DNA of 64,000 nucleotides from Vagococcus silagei (GCF_004795745.1 NZ_SDGV01000004.1:1-64000), one strand, 5' to 3'. Shown: positions 30,726-40,299, counted from the first letter of the stretch. Numbers and translations: made by a program. Notes: a model not told the origin generated them from the sequence alone.

Positions 30726-30994
30726 ATGAAGAAAGTCGTTCTAGTTTTCAGTATGATTATTATCATTTTTATTCCGATATCTAATGCATTACGTATGGCT
30801 TTTTTAAGCTTACTTTTCTTTTACCTTGTCTATGATATTGGGATAAAAAAAATTTAGCCCTTGCAACAATGGTTAGAAAACCTCAACAACCAACTGAGCA
30901 AGATACAATAAATGGTCAAGTTACAGCATTTATCATGCTCATCCTTGCAATCAGTCTTATCATCTTTTCCATTTATATATTTTTATCCCCTTAA
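30726..30994 (+). pseudogene. Small two-helix membrane protein gene split by a frameshift at A8
   Basis: ATG 30726 opens a 43-aa frame (start MKKVVLVFSMIIIIFIPISN) that ends at TAG 30857, right after an A8 run (30845-30852). In the next frame the sequence continues without pause as KNLALATMVRKPQQPTEQD, with a second hydrophobic helix (AFIMLILAISLIIFSIYIF), to TAA 30994. The second part has no ribosome binding site, although it has an ATG at 30869. One added A would join both into a protein of about 89 aa with helices at each end. It may be a decayed gene, a sequencing error, or a gene read by slippage on A8. I do not recognise the family. Confidence 0.55.
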
Positions 30995-31042
30995 AAAAAT
31001 AAGGGCGCACAGAGTTTTGAACTCCATGCGCCCTTATTTTAG
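30992..31042. terminator. Strong bidirectional terminator
   Basis: AAAATAAGGGCGCA and TGCGCCCTTATTTT pair over 14 bp, with an inner GAGTTTTGAACTC hairpin. It lies between the small plus-strand gene and the minus-strand protease gene. Confidence 0.9.
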
Positions 31043-31050
31043 GCTTATTT

Positions 31051-32082
31051 TTATTTATTCTTTTTAAGTGCCTCAATCGCTTCATCAAAAGTCTTCACAG
31101 GAATTACTTTAATGCGCAAATGATTTTTCGCGACACTCTCAAGTGCTTCTTCATAATTTGATTGTTGTTTTTCCTTATCTTTATCAGACAACTCTGGTGC
31201 TAAAAATAATGTTGCACCAGCGTCTTCAGCAGCGACAACTTTTTTATCAATCCCGCCAATTTGTCCGATATTACCCTCAGCATCAATCGTGCCGGTTCCA
31301 GCTATCACCTGTCCATTAGTTAAATCAATATCAGCAAGCATCCCATACAATTCTAAACTAAACATCAGCCCGCCTGAAGCTCCACCGACGTCTTCTAGAT
31401 TGAAGTTTATTTGTTTTTCCGTCTTAAACGTGACATCGTTCATTAATGAAATACCTATACCAGGTTTTTTCATTCCTTCTAATTTTACTAATTTACCACT
31501 TGCTTTTAAAGATTCATGATTACGCTCGAACTCAATTTTTACAGACTCTTTAGGTTTAACTTGTTCAAGTACTTTTTTTAAATCTTCACCATCTGTCACT
31601 TTTTTACCATTTGCGGCAACAATCAAGTCACCTACTTCAAGTTCTTCATAAAATGCTGAATCAGGACTTATCGCCATAATTTTAACCCCTTTTGATATCT
31701 TTTCAAAAGGATATTTAGCTTTCGTCAAAACGAGTTCTAAAGCAGACTGCTGTGAATTTTGCATCGACATTGCCTGCTGTTCATCATAATTCTGAATTGA
31801 AGTTCCACCAATTAATTCTTTTTTTGAATAGATTGATGCATTAGGGTCACCAACCGAGCGAATCAAGTTTAAAAGAAAACCCGGTTCCAATGCCACTGTA
31901 GTCATTAAATATTCGCCTTCAAAATCATCTCGTTTACCGTCAATCGTCACAATATTGCGTGTTTGCTCCGCTGTTCCTGGAACTTCTACAAAGTATGGTA
32001 GTGGAATCATTAAACCTAATAGTAAGATAACGATCAAAATCAGACTCCGTTTTCGATACTTATCTTTATTACTTTGATTCAT
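31051..32082 (-). CDS. SepM/YlbL family PDZ-containing S16 protease
   Basis: Membrane-anchored serine protease. One N-terminal helix (RSLILIVILLLGLMIPLPYF) is followed by a PDZ domain around residues 125-200 (EELEVGDLIVAANGKKV) and a Lon-type S16 domain with the Ser-Lys dyad: serine in DVGGASGGLMF near 233-243, lysine in GGIDKKVVAAEDAG near 277-290. Streptococcal SepM trims competence pheromone; Bacillus YlbL is a cell-cycle checkpoint protease. The neighbours rsmD-coaD are the standard context. The length of 343 aa is normal. Confidence 0.9.
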   Translation of the reverse strand: MNQSNKDKYRKRSLILIVILLLGLMIPLPYFVEVPGTAEQTRNIVTIDGKRDDFEGEYLMTTVALEPGFLLNLIRSVGDPNASIYSKKELIGGTSIQNYDEQQAMSMQNSQQSALELVLTKAKYPFEKISKGVKIMAISPDSAFYEELEVGDLIVAANGKKVTDGEDLKKVLEQVKPKESVKIEFERNHESLKASGKLVKLEGMKKPGIGISLMNDVTFKTEKQINFNLEDVGGASGGLMFSLELYGMLADIDLTNGQVIAGTGTIDAEGNIGQIGGIDKKVVAAEDAGATLFLAPELSDKDKEKQQSNYEEALESVAKNHLRIKVIPVKTFDEAIEALKKNK

Positions 32083-32085
32083 ATC

Positions 32086-32571
32086 CTAGCCCAACTTTCT
32101 TCTTAATGCTTGCTCGACATTTTCAGGAACAAAATCGGTTATTTTCCCTCCAAATTTTGCAACTTCTTTAATCATAGTTGAGCTAATACTACTATATTTT
32201 TCATCTGCTAGTAGGAAAACAGTATCAATGTCAGGAGCTAGATTTCGATTCATAAAAGAAATACTTTTCTCATATTCAAAATCTTGATTGTTGCGAATAC
32301 CGCGAACTAGAAAATTAGCATGATATTTTTGGGCAACTGTCACGGTTAATTGATTCACTTCGGCAACAACCGTTACATTATCAAGCTTTTTTATTGCTGT
32401 TTCGATTAAGTCTACTTTCTCTGAAACACTAAATAATTCTTTCTTACTCGTGTTCGTTGAAACAACAATATAAACATGATCAAACATCAAACTGGCACGT
32501 TCTACAGTATTAAAATGTCCATTAGTAAAGGGATCAAAACTTCCTGGAAAAATGGCCTGTCGTTTAGTCAT
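32086..32571 (-). CDS. coaD: Phosphopantetheine adenylyltransferase
   Basis: Adds AMP to 4'-phosphopantetheine in coenzyme A synthesis. The nucleotidyltransferase motif is PGSFDPFTNGHFN (residues about 9-21), with GH as the catalytic pair, and the C-terminal signature YSSISSTMIKEVAKFGG is clear. It is 161 aa, the usual size. The start overlaps the end of rsmD by 8 bp, and the SepM-like gene follows after 3 bp, so the three are one operon. Confidence 0.96.
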   Translation of the reverse strand: MTKRQAIFPGSFDPFTNGHFNTVERASLMFDHVYIVVSTNTSKKELFSVSEKVDLIETAIKKLDNVTVVAEVNQLTVTVAQKYHANFLVRGIRNNQDFEYEKSISFMNRNLAPDIDTVFLLADEKYSSISSTMIKEVAKFGGKITDFVPENVEQALRRKLG

Positions 32572-33133
32572 TTAAATCAACCTCCCACAAACGATAAATC
32601 GTTACTTTAGTTGTACCGTATTCTTGCGTTTTTACCTTTTCTACTCCAGCTATCACATCTGGGAGTTCCACATCTGCATCAGTCTCACAAATAATCGTCG
32701 CACGATCATTTATTAAGTCATGGGCAATCACCCACTCAATGTCATCAACAATTATTTGCTTCGCATAAGGAGGATCTAAAAAGACCATGTCTAATTTGAC
32801 TTTTTTTGACTCAAGAAAAACTAACCCTTTACGAGCATCCATTTTTTTGACAGTAAACTTCTTAGGTGCCTTGGTTAATTTGATATTTTCATTGATAACT
32901 TCGATTGCCTTAAAATGATTGTCAAAACAGTAAGCATGTTGACAACCTCTTGAAATTGCTTCAATGGCTAAATTCGCACTACCACTATATAAATCTAATA
33001 TCACTTCATCTTCAAAGTATGGACCTATCATATTAAAGATCGACCCTTTAATTTTATCACTCGTCGGTCGGGTATTATCACCTTTCAGGGAGTTTAGTTT
33101 TCTGCCCTTAAATTCACCTGCTATGACTCGCAT
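32564..33133 (-). CDS. rsmD: 16S rRNA (guanine(966)-N(2))-methyltransferase RsmD
   Basis: SAM-dependent methyltransferase for G966 of 16S rRNA. It shows the family opening MRVIAGEFKGRKL, the SAM-binding segment VILDLYSGSANLAIEAISRG, and the catalytic motif MVFLDPPYAK near residue 122. It has 189 aa. ATG 33133 follows AAGGAGTGAGAGC. It heads the rsmD-coaD-sepM-like operon, downstream of ylbF-ylbG. Confidence 0.95.
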   Translation of the reverse strand: MRVIAGEFKGRKLNSLKGDNTRPTSDKIKGSIFNMIGPYFEDEVILDLYSGSANLAIEAISRGCQHAYCFDNHFKAIEVINENIKLTKAPKKFTVKKMDARKGLVFLESKKVKLDMVFLDPPYAKQIIVDDIEWVIAHDLINDRATIICETDADVELPDVIAGVEKVKTQEYGTTKVTIYRLWEVDLND

Positions 33134-33229
33134 GCTCTCACTCCTTAAAATTCAATAGCTTTATTATAGCAAAAATCCTAAAAAAAAAGCATCTCTCTCA
33201 CAAAAAACACCTGAGAAAGATGACTTTTA

Positions 33230-33589
33230 TTAATCATTAAATTCTGCTAACTTAATTTCTGTATTTTGTTCTTCAAATTCAATCGGTTCATTTTCAGCAA
33301 ACTTATCTTTATTGCCCAAACGATTGTTAAAATTCATATTTATATCAGGACGATATGATAATTCAACTTGACGCACGAAAAATAATTTCTCTAATTTTTC
33401 TTTTGTCATTTCAGCATCAACATCATCGACATAGATTACAATGTACTTCATTTTACGTGACACATAATGAATATAACCAAACTTACGTAACTGCTTTAAT
33501 TGTTTTAAGCTATAGACCCAAACAATAATTGCGCGTCGTTTCGTTTCAGATAATTCAATGATTTCTTGATTTTCACTTTCACTTAACAT
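33230..33589 (-). CDS. ylbG: YlbG family protein (DUF2129)
   Basis: Small cytoplasmic protein of the DUF2129 family, unknown in function. Its core is RRAIIVWVYSLKQLKQLRKF followed by HYVSRKMKYIVIYVD, and the C-terminal tail is acidic. I choose ATG 33589 (MLSESENQEI, 119 aa), because GGAGGT lies 9 bases upstream, inside the end of ylbF; the longer frame to 33646 has no such site. It overlaps ylbF by 11 bp, so translation is probably coupled. The ylbF-ylbG-rsmD-coaD order is widely conserved. Confidence 0.85.
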   Translation of the reverse strand: MLSESENQEIIELSETKRRAIIVWVYSLKQLKQLRKFGYIHYVSRKMKYIVIYVDDVDAEMTKEKLEKLFFVRQVELSYRPDINMNFNNRLGNKDKFAENEPIEFEEQNTEIKLAEFND

Positions 33590-34007
33590 GACAACTACCT
33601 CCGCATCCTCTACTTGCAAATTCAAAAAATGGATTGCCGGCATCAACTTTTATCTCTTTCGAAATACTTTGAGATAAATCTAACGCAATATAGTCTAGAA
33701 CATTTTGTAGTTCTGTCTCAGAAATTTTAAATTCAGAAATAAGTGGATGTGTGTCCACTTGACGTTTAATTTTTCTTAATTCACGTCTTTTTTCTTTAAA
33801 ATCAGGGGCAAATTTTCCATATTTAGAAACTTGTTCAAATTTATCATTTGCACGTTCTAGTGCAATCACTAGTTTATCAACATCATGATTCTCTTCAAGA
33901 CTAGTGTAATGCTTTAAATAATCTTGTGTCAACTGTGATTTTTCTAAACTATCGACAACGTTCAATACGGCATCTTCTAATTCAAACAATTGTTCATCAT
34001 ATATCAT
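33579..34007 (-). CDS. ylbF: YlbF/RicF family regulator
   Basis: Helical protein of the DUF964 (YlbF/YmcA) family. In Bacillus it forms the RicA-RicF-RicT complex, which carries iron-sulfur clusters and promotes mRNA processing by RNase Y. The 142-aa protein ends in a cysteine-containing tail (FASRGCGGSCHVK), the expected cluster ligands. The RicA and RicT partners are not in this window. It overlaps the CAP-associated gene by 4 bp and ylbG by 11 bp. Confidence 0.88.
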   Translation of the reverse strand: MIYDEQLFELEDAVLNVVDSLEKSQLTQDYLKHYTSLEENHDVDKLVIALERANDKFEQVSKYGKFAPDFKEKRRELRKIKRQVDTHPLISEFKISETELQNVLDYIALDLSQSISKEIKVDAGNPFFEFASRGCGGSCHVK

Positions 34008-35158
34008 TCGTTGATTTCACTACTTTCTGTTGTTGCTTTATTTTTTTCTTCTGGACTTAGTACGACTAAGAGTTTCGTTTTATTGAATGAAACACCCATT
34101 TTTTGACTATGTTCACTTACCAACTGCTCATGATAGAATCGATTGCCGTAAAAACTCACAATCAAACTTGGCACATCAAAGATTGGATAGTAAAAATAGA
34201 CTGAGCTTTTTTTATCTAGATTTCCGAGTTCAGTAATTTTTTTAGTTTCATCTGGATTAAAAGAAAAAGATTCAATCGCATCTTCTTGTTTTTCAATATT
34301 TTTCCAAGCTTCTAAACGCGATCCTTTTAAGACTTTACTTGGATCGGTTACAAATGAATCTAAGCTTACATCTGCTTGGTGCGACATTGCTGATACTTCA
34401 TAAAAAGAATGATGTTTATCACGTTGACTTAATAAGCGCATTAGATATTTAAAATGCTCTAAATTATCGCGATCAACCAAATCCCAATTGCCAATTAGTT
34501 CGAGTTCATCATTTATTAACGATGAATTCATAACTTGATTGGCAAACATCTCTAGTAATGACCGCTTATCTAAATAGCGAACCGCAATTAATTCACCTGT
34601 TTCCTGATTAATATGCAGATTGGCAAAACTATTATTGTTAAATGCAACAATTGGCCGGTAATTCATATCTTCTTCAGTTAATTCAAGTTGGTAACTTTGA
34701 TCACCATATTCAACTGTAAAATTTGAAAAGACGGTTGTAATCTCAGAAATATCAGCTAATGTCATGCCAATTTTGAATGGTTCAGTGTCAATATCCGTTC
34801 CAATAGCAAAAACATCAGAAACAACATGATCCTTAATACCAAATTCAAAGGCATTTTTTAAGTCTGTTCCTACAACATACCATTGTACGCCCAAAGTTGA
34901 CGTCCATTTTTTCTTCGCTTCAGGAAACTTAGCTAATACTTCTTTTTCTGTCATCCCAATTAAACGTGATAATCCAGTTGAATTAAGCTCATGATAAGGA
35001 ATTGAAGTAGGTTTAACACGTAAATCATTGATTGAATAATCAATATCTCGAACCGGCTTATTTCGAGAAGATAGAACAGGTTTAGAGTAGATGCCGATTG
35101 TCACCACAATTAGACATAATAAAAATGCAGCTACTCGTTTGCCCAAATTTTTCATCAT
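34004..35158 (-). CDS. Exported CAP-associated domain protein (YlbC-like)
   Basis: Secreted or membrane-anchored protein of 384 aa with an N-terminal hydrophobic segment (AAFLLCLIVVTIGIYS). Residues about 63-180 match the CAP-associated N-terminal domain (LIGMTEKEVLAKFPEAKKKW and EFGIKDHVVSDVFAIGTD). The rest fits a degenerate CAP/SCP domain, with HSFYEVSAMSHQADVSLDSF. The catalytic-like CAP residues are not clear. The neighbours ylbF-ylbG match Bacillus ylbC-ylbF-ylbG. Function unknown. ATG 35158 follows GGGAAGTGAG. Confidence 0.75.
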   Translation of the reverse strand: MMKNLGKRVAAFLLCLIVVTIGIYSKPVLSSRNKPVRDIDYSINDLRVKPTSIPYHELNSTGLSRLIGMTEKEVLAKFPEAKKKWTSTLGVQWYVVGTDLKNAFEFGIKDHVVSDVFAIGTDIDTEPFKIGMTLADISEITTVFSNFTVEYGDQSYQLELTEEDMNYRPIVAFNNNSFANLHINQETGELIAVRYLDKRSLLEMFANQVMNSSLINDELELIGNWDLVDRDNLEHFKYLMRLLSQRDKHHSFYEVSAMSHQADVSLDSFVTDPSKVLKGSRLEAWKNIEKQEDAIESFSFNPDETKKITELGNLDKKSSVYFYYPIFDVPSLIVSFYGNRFYHEQLVSEHSQKMGVSFNKTKLLVVLSPEEKNKATTESSEINE

Positions 35159-35176
35159 CTACTCACTTCCCTTAAA

Positions 35177-38100
35177 CTAATCTTCCAATTCGATTAATAA
35201 ATCATTCGTTAAAATTGGATCTTCTTTTTGAACTAAGACTTGTTTCACTTTACCACGACGAGTTGCATGAATGGTTGTTTCCATTTTCATTGCTTCTGTT
35301 ATTAATAAAACATCGCCTTCTTCAACCACATCACCAACTTTAACCAGTACATCAAGAATCGAACCTGGCATTGTGGCACCAATATGTAAAGGATTCGTTG
35401 GTTCTGCTTTTGGTTTAATAATGACTTGCGATTTAATATTTTGGTCTTTGACATTCACTTCCCGGCGTTGACCATTTAAATTAAAGAATAAAACACGGTT
35501 TCCTTCTAGATCAGGTTCACCAATTTCATCAAGCGTAATGATCAGGGTTTTACCTTTTTCAATTCTAACTTCGATTGTTTCGCCTAAACGCATTCCATGG
35601 AAGAACGTTGGTGTATCCAGTAATTCAACATCACCAAATGCTTCATAACTTTTTGTATAATCTAAGAAGACTTGCGGATACATTAAATAGCTAATTACTT
35701 CTAAATCATTTGGATGATAGCCAGTTAATTCAGCCATTTCTTGTTTGACTTTTTCAAAATCAACTGGTGCAGCTAAACTTCCTGGGCGCACATCAATTGA
35801 TGGTTTACCGTTCAAGATAATATCTTTTAATTTTTCAGGGAAACCACCTGTTGGTTGACCCAAATCTCCTTGGAAGAAACTGATAACTGATTCTGGATAG
35901 TTTAATTCGCGACCATGATCGTAAATATCATCAACTGATAATTCATTTTGAACCATAAATAAAGCCATATCTCCTACCACTTTTGATGAAGGAGTTACTT
36001 TAACAATATCACCAAACATTTGATTAACTGTCGCGTACATCTCTTTGACTTTACTCCATAAAGACTCTAAACCAACGGCTTTAGCTTGTTGTTGTAAGTT
36101 TGTATATTGGCCACCTGGCATTTCATGTTTGTAAACTTCAGTCTGTGCTGCTTTGATACCATTTTCAAATGGTTGATAGAAGTCACGGACATCTTCCCAA
36201 TAATGATTAATTTCTTGGACATTATTGATATTAATTGTTGGTGTCCGTTCGCCATTTTTCAAGGCAAAGAATAAACTACTCATACTTGGTTGACTTGTCG
36301 CCCCACTCATTGCACTCATTGCCACGTCCACAATATCGACACCTGCTTTTGTTGCAGCAGAGTATGTAATAATACCATTTCCAGCAGTATCGTGTGTATG
36401 CAAATGAATTGGTGTGTCAACTGTCGCTTTCAATTCTGTGATTAAGTGAAATGCTGCTTGTGGTTGTAGTAAACCAGCCATATCTTTAATCGCAATAATA
36501 TGAGCACCCATGCTCTCTAAATCTTTTGCCATTTGCTTATAATAAGCCATATTGTATTTAGGACGGCTCGGATCTAAAACATCTCCAGTATAACAGATAG
36601 TTGCTTCAGCAATTTTGCCTTCATCACGAACATACTGAATACTTTTTTCGATTTGAGGTAACCAATTTAAGCTGTCAAAAATTCTAAAGACATCAATTCC
36701 TTCACGAGCTGCTAAATGAATAAACTCTTTTAAGACATTATCCGGATAGTTTTGGTAACCAACTGCATTTGAACCTCTAAATAACATTTGGAATAAAGTA
36801 TTTGGCATTAATTTACGCAATTTACGCAAACGAACCCATGGATCTTCATTTAAGAATCGATAGGCAACATCAAATGTTGCACCGCCCCACATTTCGGCAG
36901 AGAATAGCTCTGGTAATGCTTGATCTGTTTGTTGCGCAATTCGTTTTAAATCACTTGTTCTGACACGTGTCGCTAACAAACTTTGATGAGCATCTCTAAA
37001 TGTCGTATCAGTCATTAACACTTCATCTTGATTTTTAATCCATTCCACAACTGCTTCTGGTCCTTTTGTATCTAAAAGTTGTTTAGGACTAATTTTAACT
37101 GAAGCTGGTTCTAAATCTATTGGCAAGCGCGCTTCATTAAAATGACGTTTTTCTGATTTTTCAATACCTGGGAACCCATTAATTGTCACTTCAGAAATAT
37201 ACTTCATTGTTTTATTACCGCGGTCCCTAACACGTGGGAAAATAAAGAGTTCCGGTGTGTTGTCAATAAATGTTGTTGAAATTTCTCCACCTTTGAATGC
37301 TGGGTGATCAATCACATTGGCTAAGAAAGGAATGTTTGTCTTCACACCACGAATTCTAAATTCACATAAAGCACGTGTCATTTTTTGAATCGTGTGTTCG
37401 AAAGTTAAAGCATGTGTACATACTTTAACTAGTAGTGAGTCGAAGTAAGGTGTAACGACTGCTCCAGAGAACGCATTACCGACATCCAAACGAATACCAT
37501 AGCCACCTGGTGAACGATAAGTATCAATTTTCCCAGTATCTGGTAAAAAGCCGTTTAATGGGTCTTCTGTTGTAATACGACATTGGATTGCGTATCCGTG
37601 GAGACGAATTTTTTCTTGCACAGGAATCCCTATCTCACGATGTAAGTCTTTTCCCATCGCAATTTGTAACTGACTTGTCACAATATCAACATCTGTAACC
37701 AATTCAGTAATCGTATGCTCAACTTGAACACGTGGATTGACTTCGATAAAGTAGATATTTTCTTTTTCTACTAGAAATTCAACTGTACCAGCATTGACAT
37801 ATCCTACATGTTTCATCAATTTTACTGCTTGTTGACAAATTTTTTGACGTAATTCTTCAGAAATTGAAACACTTGGTGCAACTTCAACAACCTTTTGGTG
37901 TCGTCTTTGGACTGAGCAATCTCTTTCAAATAAATGGACAACATTGCCATGTTCGTCCCCTAGGATTTGAACTTCGATATGTTTTGGATTTTGAATATAT
38001 CTTTCAACATAAACTTCGTCATTACCAAAAGCAGCCTTCGCTTCACTTTTAGCACGATTGAAGCCTTCTGCAACTTCTTCTTCACTATGAGCGATTCGCA

Positions 38101-38602
38101 TACCACGTCCACCGCCACCAAGAGAAGCTTTAATCATAATTGGGTAACCAAATTCATCTGCAAACGCCATTGCTTCAGCAACTGTTTCAATTGGTCCGTC
38201 TGACCCTGGAATTGATTGAACACCTGCCGAAATTGCAGCTTCTTTGGCTTTGATCTTATCTCCAAAAATATCAAGATGATGTAATGACGGTCCAATAAAA
38301 ATTAAACCTTCTTCAACGCAACGTCTTGCGAACTCAATATTTTCAGATAAAAAACCATAACCAGGATGAATGCCATCAACGCCACTTTCTTTAGCAATTC
38401 TAATAATATCTTCGATATCTAGATAAGCATCTATTGGTTTTTTTCCTTTTCCAACTAGATACGCTTCATCTGCTTTAAAACGGTGAACGGAGCGGTCGTC
38501 CTCGGCAGCATATATCCCAACTGTCTTAATGTTCAATTCAGAACACGCTCTAAATATACGAATGGCGATTTCACCACGATTTGCTACTAATACTTTTTTC
38601 AT
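35177..38602 (-). CDS. pyc: Pyruvate carboxylase
   Basis: Carboxylates pyruvate to oxaloacetate, a major anaplerotic reaction. The 1141-aa chain has all domains: biotin carboxylase (GEIAIRIFRACSEL at the start, ASLGGGGRGMRI near residue 160), carboxyltransferase (MTDTTFRDAHQSLLATRVRT near 530, LFSAEMWGGATFDVA), and a C-terminal biotinyl domain with the modified lysine in ITEAMKMETTI. ATG 38602 follows AGGAGG. It lies 14 bp after ftsW on the same strand, so ylaN-ftsW-pyc may be one transcript. The ftsW-pyc order is common in related Firmicutes. Confidence 0.98.
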   Translation of the reverse strand: MKKVLVANRGEIAIRIFRACSELNIKTVGIYAAEDDRSVHRFKADEAYLVGKGKKPIDAYLDIEDIIRIAKESGVDGIHPGYGFLSENIEFARRCVEEGLIFIGPSLHHLDIFGDKIKAKEAAISAGVQSIPGSDGPIETVAEAMAFADEFGYPIMIKASLGGGGRGMRIAHSEEEVAEGFNRAKSEAKAAFGNDEVYVERYIQNPKHIEVQILGDEHGNVVHLFERDCSVQRRHQKVVEVAPSVSISEELRQKICQQAVKLMKHVGYVNAGTVEFLVEKENIYFIEVNPRVQVEHTITELVTDVDIVTSQLQIAMGKDLHREIGIPVQEKIRLHGYAIQCRITTEDPLNGFLPDTGKIDTYRSPGGYGIRLDVGNAFSGAVVTPYFDSLLVKVCTHALTFEHTIQKMTRALCEFRIRGVKTNIPFLANVIDHPAFKGGEISTTFIDNTPELFIFPRVRDRGNKTMKYISEVTINGFPGIEKSEKRHFNEARLPIDLEPASVKISPKQLLDTKGPEAVVEWIKNQDEVLMTDTTFRDAHQSLLATRVRTSDLKRIAQQTDQALPELFSAEMWGGATFDVAYRFLNEDPWVRLRKLRKLMPNTLFQMLFRGSNAVGYQNYPDNVLKEFIHLAAREGIDVFRIFDSLNWLPQIEKSIQYVRDEGKIAEATICYTGDVLDPSRPKYNMAYYKQMAKDLESMGAHIIAIKDMAGLLQPQAAFHLITELKATVDTPIHLHTHDTAGNGIITYSAATKAGVDIVDVAMSAMSGATSQPSMSSLFFALKNGERTPTININNVQEINHYWEDVRDFYQPFENGIKAAQTEVYKHEMPGGQYTNLQQQAKAVGLESLWSKVKEMYATVNQMFGDIVKVTPSSKVVGDMALFMVQNELSVDDIYDHGRELNYPESVISFFQGDLGQPTGGFPEKLKDIILNGKPSIDVRPGSLAAPVDFEKVKQEMAELTGYHPNDLEVISYLMYPQVFLDYTKSYEAFGDVELLDTPTFFHGMRLGETIEVRIEKGKTLIITLDEIGEPDLEGNRVLFFNLNGQRREVNVKDQNIKSQVIIKPKAEPTNPLHIGATMPGSILDVLVKVGDVVEEGDVLLITEAMKMETTIHATRRGKVKQVLVQKEDPILTNDLLIELED

Positions 38603-38616
38603 TCGACAACCTCCTA

Positions 38617-39891
38617 TTAATTTAAGTCACGATAACCTTCATACAAATCATCTTGCGCTTCTTTTTCTTTTTGTTTTTCCGCTTCTTCTTGAAGACGACG
38701 ACTTTCTTCTAATTGCTGTGTGTAGCGCATTTTTCTTTCATCCGCACTGATATTCAATGCTAGACCCACACCAACTGAAAGAGTAATCAAACTTGAACCA
38801 CCTTGACTTAAGAATGGAAAAGTAACACCTGTTAGTGGAATAATTCCCGTAATTCCCCCAACATTGACAAAAGTTTGAATCAGAAGTAATCCCGCAATTC
38901 CGATACAAAGCATTGAGTTAAATGAATTTTTTGATTTAATACCGACTAAGAAGATTCTTAAAATCATAAACATTAAAACGCCTAAAATACCGATTGCTAA
39001 AATAATTCCCAGTTCTTCAATCACGATTGAGAACATAAAATCTGTATGCGCTGCAGTTAAAAAGCCTTTTTTCTGAATACTATTTCCAATTCCCAAACCA
39101 AACCAGCCACCATTTTTCATTGCATAGTATGAATTGACCATTTGATGGCCATCACCTAATGAATCAACAAACGGATCTGAGAATGTTCTGAAACGTTGAT
39201 AAACGTATTGTAAGCGAGCCGGAAAAAGCTTTTCACCAAAAACAGCAATAAATTGAATTAAGCCAATTGAGGCAATAGTGCCAATTCCAATTCCAAGAAT
39301 CGTATAGTAATAATTAATACCACTCGCTAAAAACATAATAAAAGCTAATAAAATTAAAATGACCGCACCTCCAGTGTCAGGTTGGATAAGTACGCTTAAA
39401 ATCATCCCACCCACAACTAGAAACGGCATTTTTATGACACCTTTTAAATCTGTCTGAATACTATCTTGACGTGACGAAAAAACATATGCTAGATACCAAA
39501 TTTGGACAATTTTTAAAAACTCTACTGGCTGAATCGTGATTCCAGCAATACTAATCCAGCCATCAGCACCCCCACCGTGAACACCCAATGGCGTAAATTT
39601 GGTGAGCAATAAGATTAAAATCATGATGGCAACGGAAAACTTGATTAATTTATAACTTTTAAAAACATCTGTTTTCAATTTATAAATAAACAGAATTGCA
39701 ATGATGCCTACAATAAAAAATAGAGCTTGCTTGATTGCATAATCTGCAGGATTTAATCCTTTTGAAGCTAAGTGCGTTGAACTTGCACTGTAAACCATGA
39801 TAATACCTAAAACAGATAAAAATAAATATGGAATTAAAATGCCATAATCTAAATAAACTCTCTTCTTAATCTTTTTTGGCACCCTAGTCAT
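38617..39891 (-). CDS. ftsW: FtsW-type peptidoglycan glycosyltransferase (SEDS family)
   Basis: Polymerises lipid II into glycan strands at the septum. SEDS protein of 424 aa with about ten membrane helices. The signatures are GIIMVYSASS near the N-terminus, FLVVGGMILSVLIQPDTGGA, and IGIAGLLLIQTFVNVGGITG with PLTGVTFPFLSQGGSS near the C-terminus. The start is uncertain: ATG 39891 overlaps the ylaN stop codon, and GTG 39882 follows AAAGGA at better spacing. The C-terminal tail is rich in Glu and Gln. The placement between ylaN and pyc favours FtsW over RodA. Confidence 0.92.
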   Translation of the reverse strand: MTRVPKKIKKRVYLDYGILIPYLFLSVLGIIMVYSASSTHLASKGLNPADYAIKQALFFIVGIIAILFIYKLKTDVFKSYKLIKFSVAIMILILLLTKFTPLGVHGGGADGWISIAGITIQPVEFLKIVQIWYLAYVFSSRQDSIQTDLKGVIKMPFLVVGGMILSVLIQPDTGGAVILILLAFIMFLASGINYYYTILGIGIGTIASIGLIQFIAVFGEKLFPARLQYVYQRFRTFSDPFVDSLGDGHQMVNSYYAMKNGGWFGLGIGNSIQKKGFLTAAHTDFMFSIVIEELGIILAIGILGVLMFMILRIFLVGIKSKNSFNSMLCIGIAGLLLIQTFVNVGGITGIIPLTGVTFPFLSQGGSSLITLSVGVGLALNISADERKMRYTQQLEESRRLQEEAEKQKEKEAQDDLYEGYRDLN

Positions 39892-40180
39892 TCCTTTCAA
39901 CTTTATCTTTTTGTTCATCATAAACATCACTATAGAGTTGATTTAGTTCTGTTTCTAATTCTAAAATTAAGGTCTGACTTTCCTTACGATTGATCACACC
40001 AATATGTTGTGCAAATTCTAATTGTTTTGAAAACCCAAACATTTGCGTATCCACAACTTCTTCAAACGCTTTACATTGCGAGATACACTCATAATTGCGT
40101 TGATTTTTAATTAAATTTTTTATTTTTTCCGCCTCAACGTTAATTACATCTAAGGCATCTTGTCTCGAAATTTCTAACAC
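39884..40180 (-). CDS. ylaN: YlaN family protein (DUF1507)
   Basis: Small helical protein of the YlaN family, marked by CKAFEEVVDTQMFGFSKQLE. In Bacillus and Staphylococcus YlaN binds the iron regulator Fur and relieves its repression under iron limitation. The start is GTG 40180 (98 aa), placed 7 bases after GGAGGG; an ATG at 40198 precedes that site and is unlikely. It overlaps the ftsW start by 8 bp, as in other Firmicutes where ylaN precedes ftsW. Confidence 0.88.
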   Translation of the reverse strand: MLEISRQDALDVINVEAEKIKNLIKNQRNYECISQCKAFEEVVDTQMFGFSKQLEFAQHIGVINRKESQTLILELETELNQLYSDVYDEQKDKVERND

Positions 40181-40206
40181 GACATAGCCCTCCTTCATTG
40201 TGTTTT

Positions 40207-40212
40207 ATTATA
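40207..40212 (-). promoter_or_regulatory. Extended -10 for the ylaN-ftsW-pyc run
   Basis: Minus strand TGCTATAAT is a full extended -10; the -35 (TTGGAG) is 19 bases away. It implies a very short leader before the ylaN ribosome binding site. Confidence 0.55.
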
Positions 40213-40299
40213 GCACAAAGTACCCTTGAGTCTCCAACGATTTTCAGTACTATTTAAGACTTCTTGATGAATTACTATTTCGTTCTTTTTAACTGTTAA

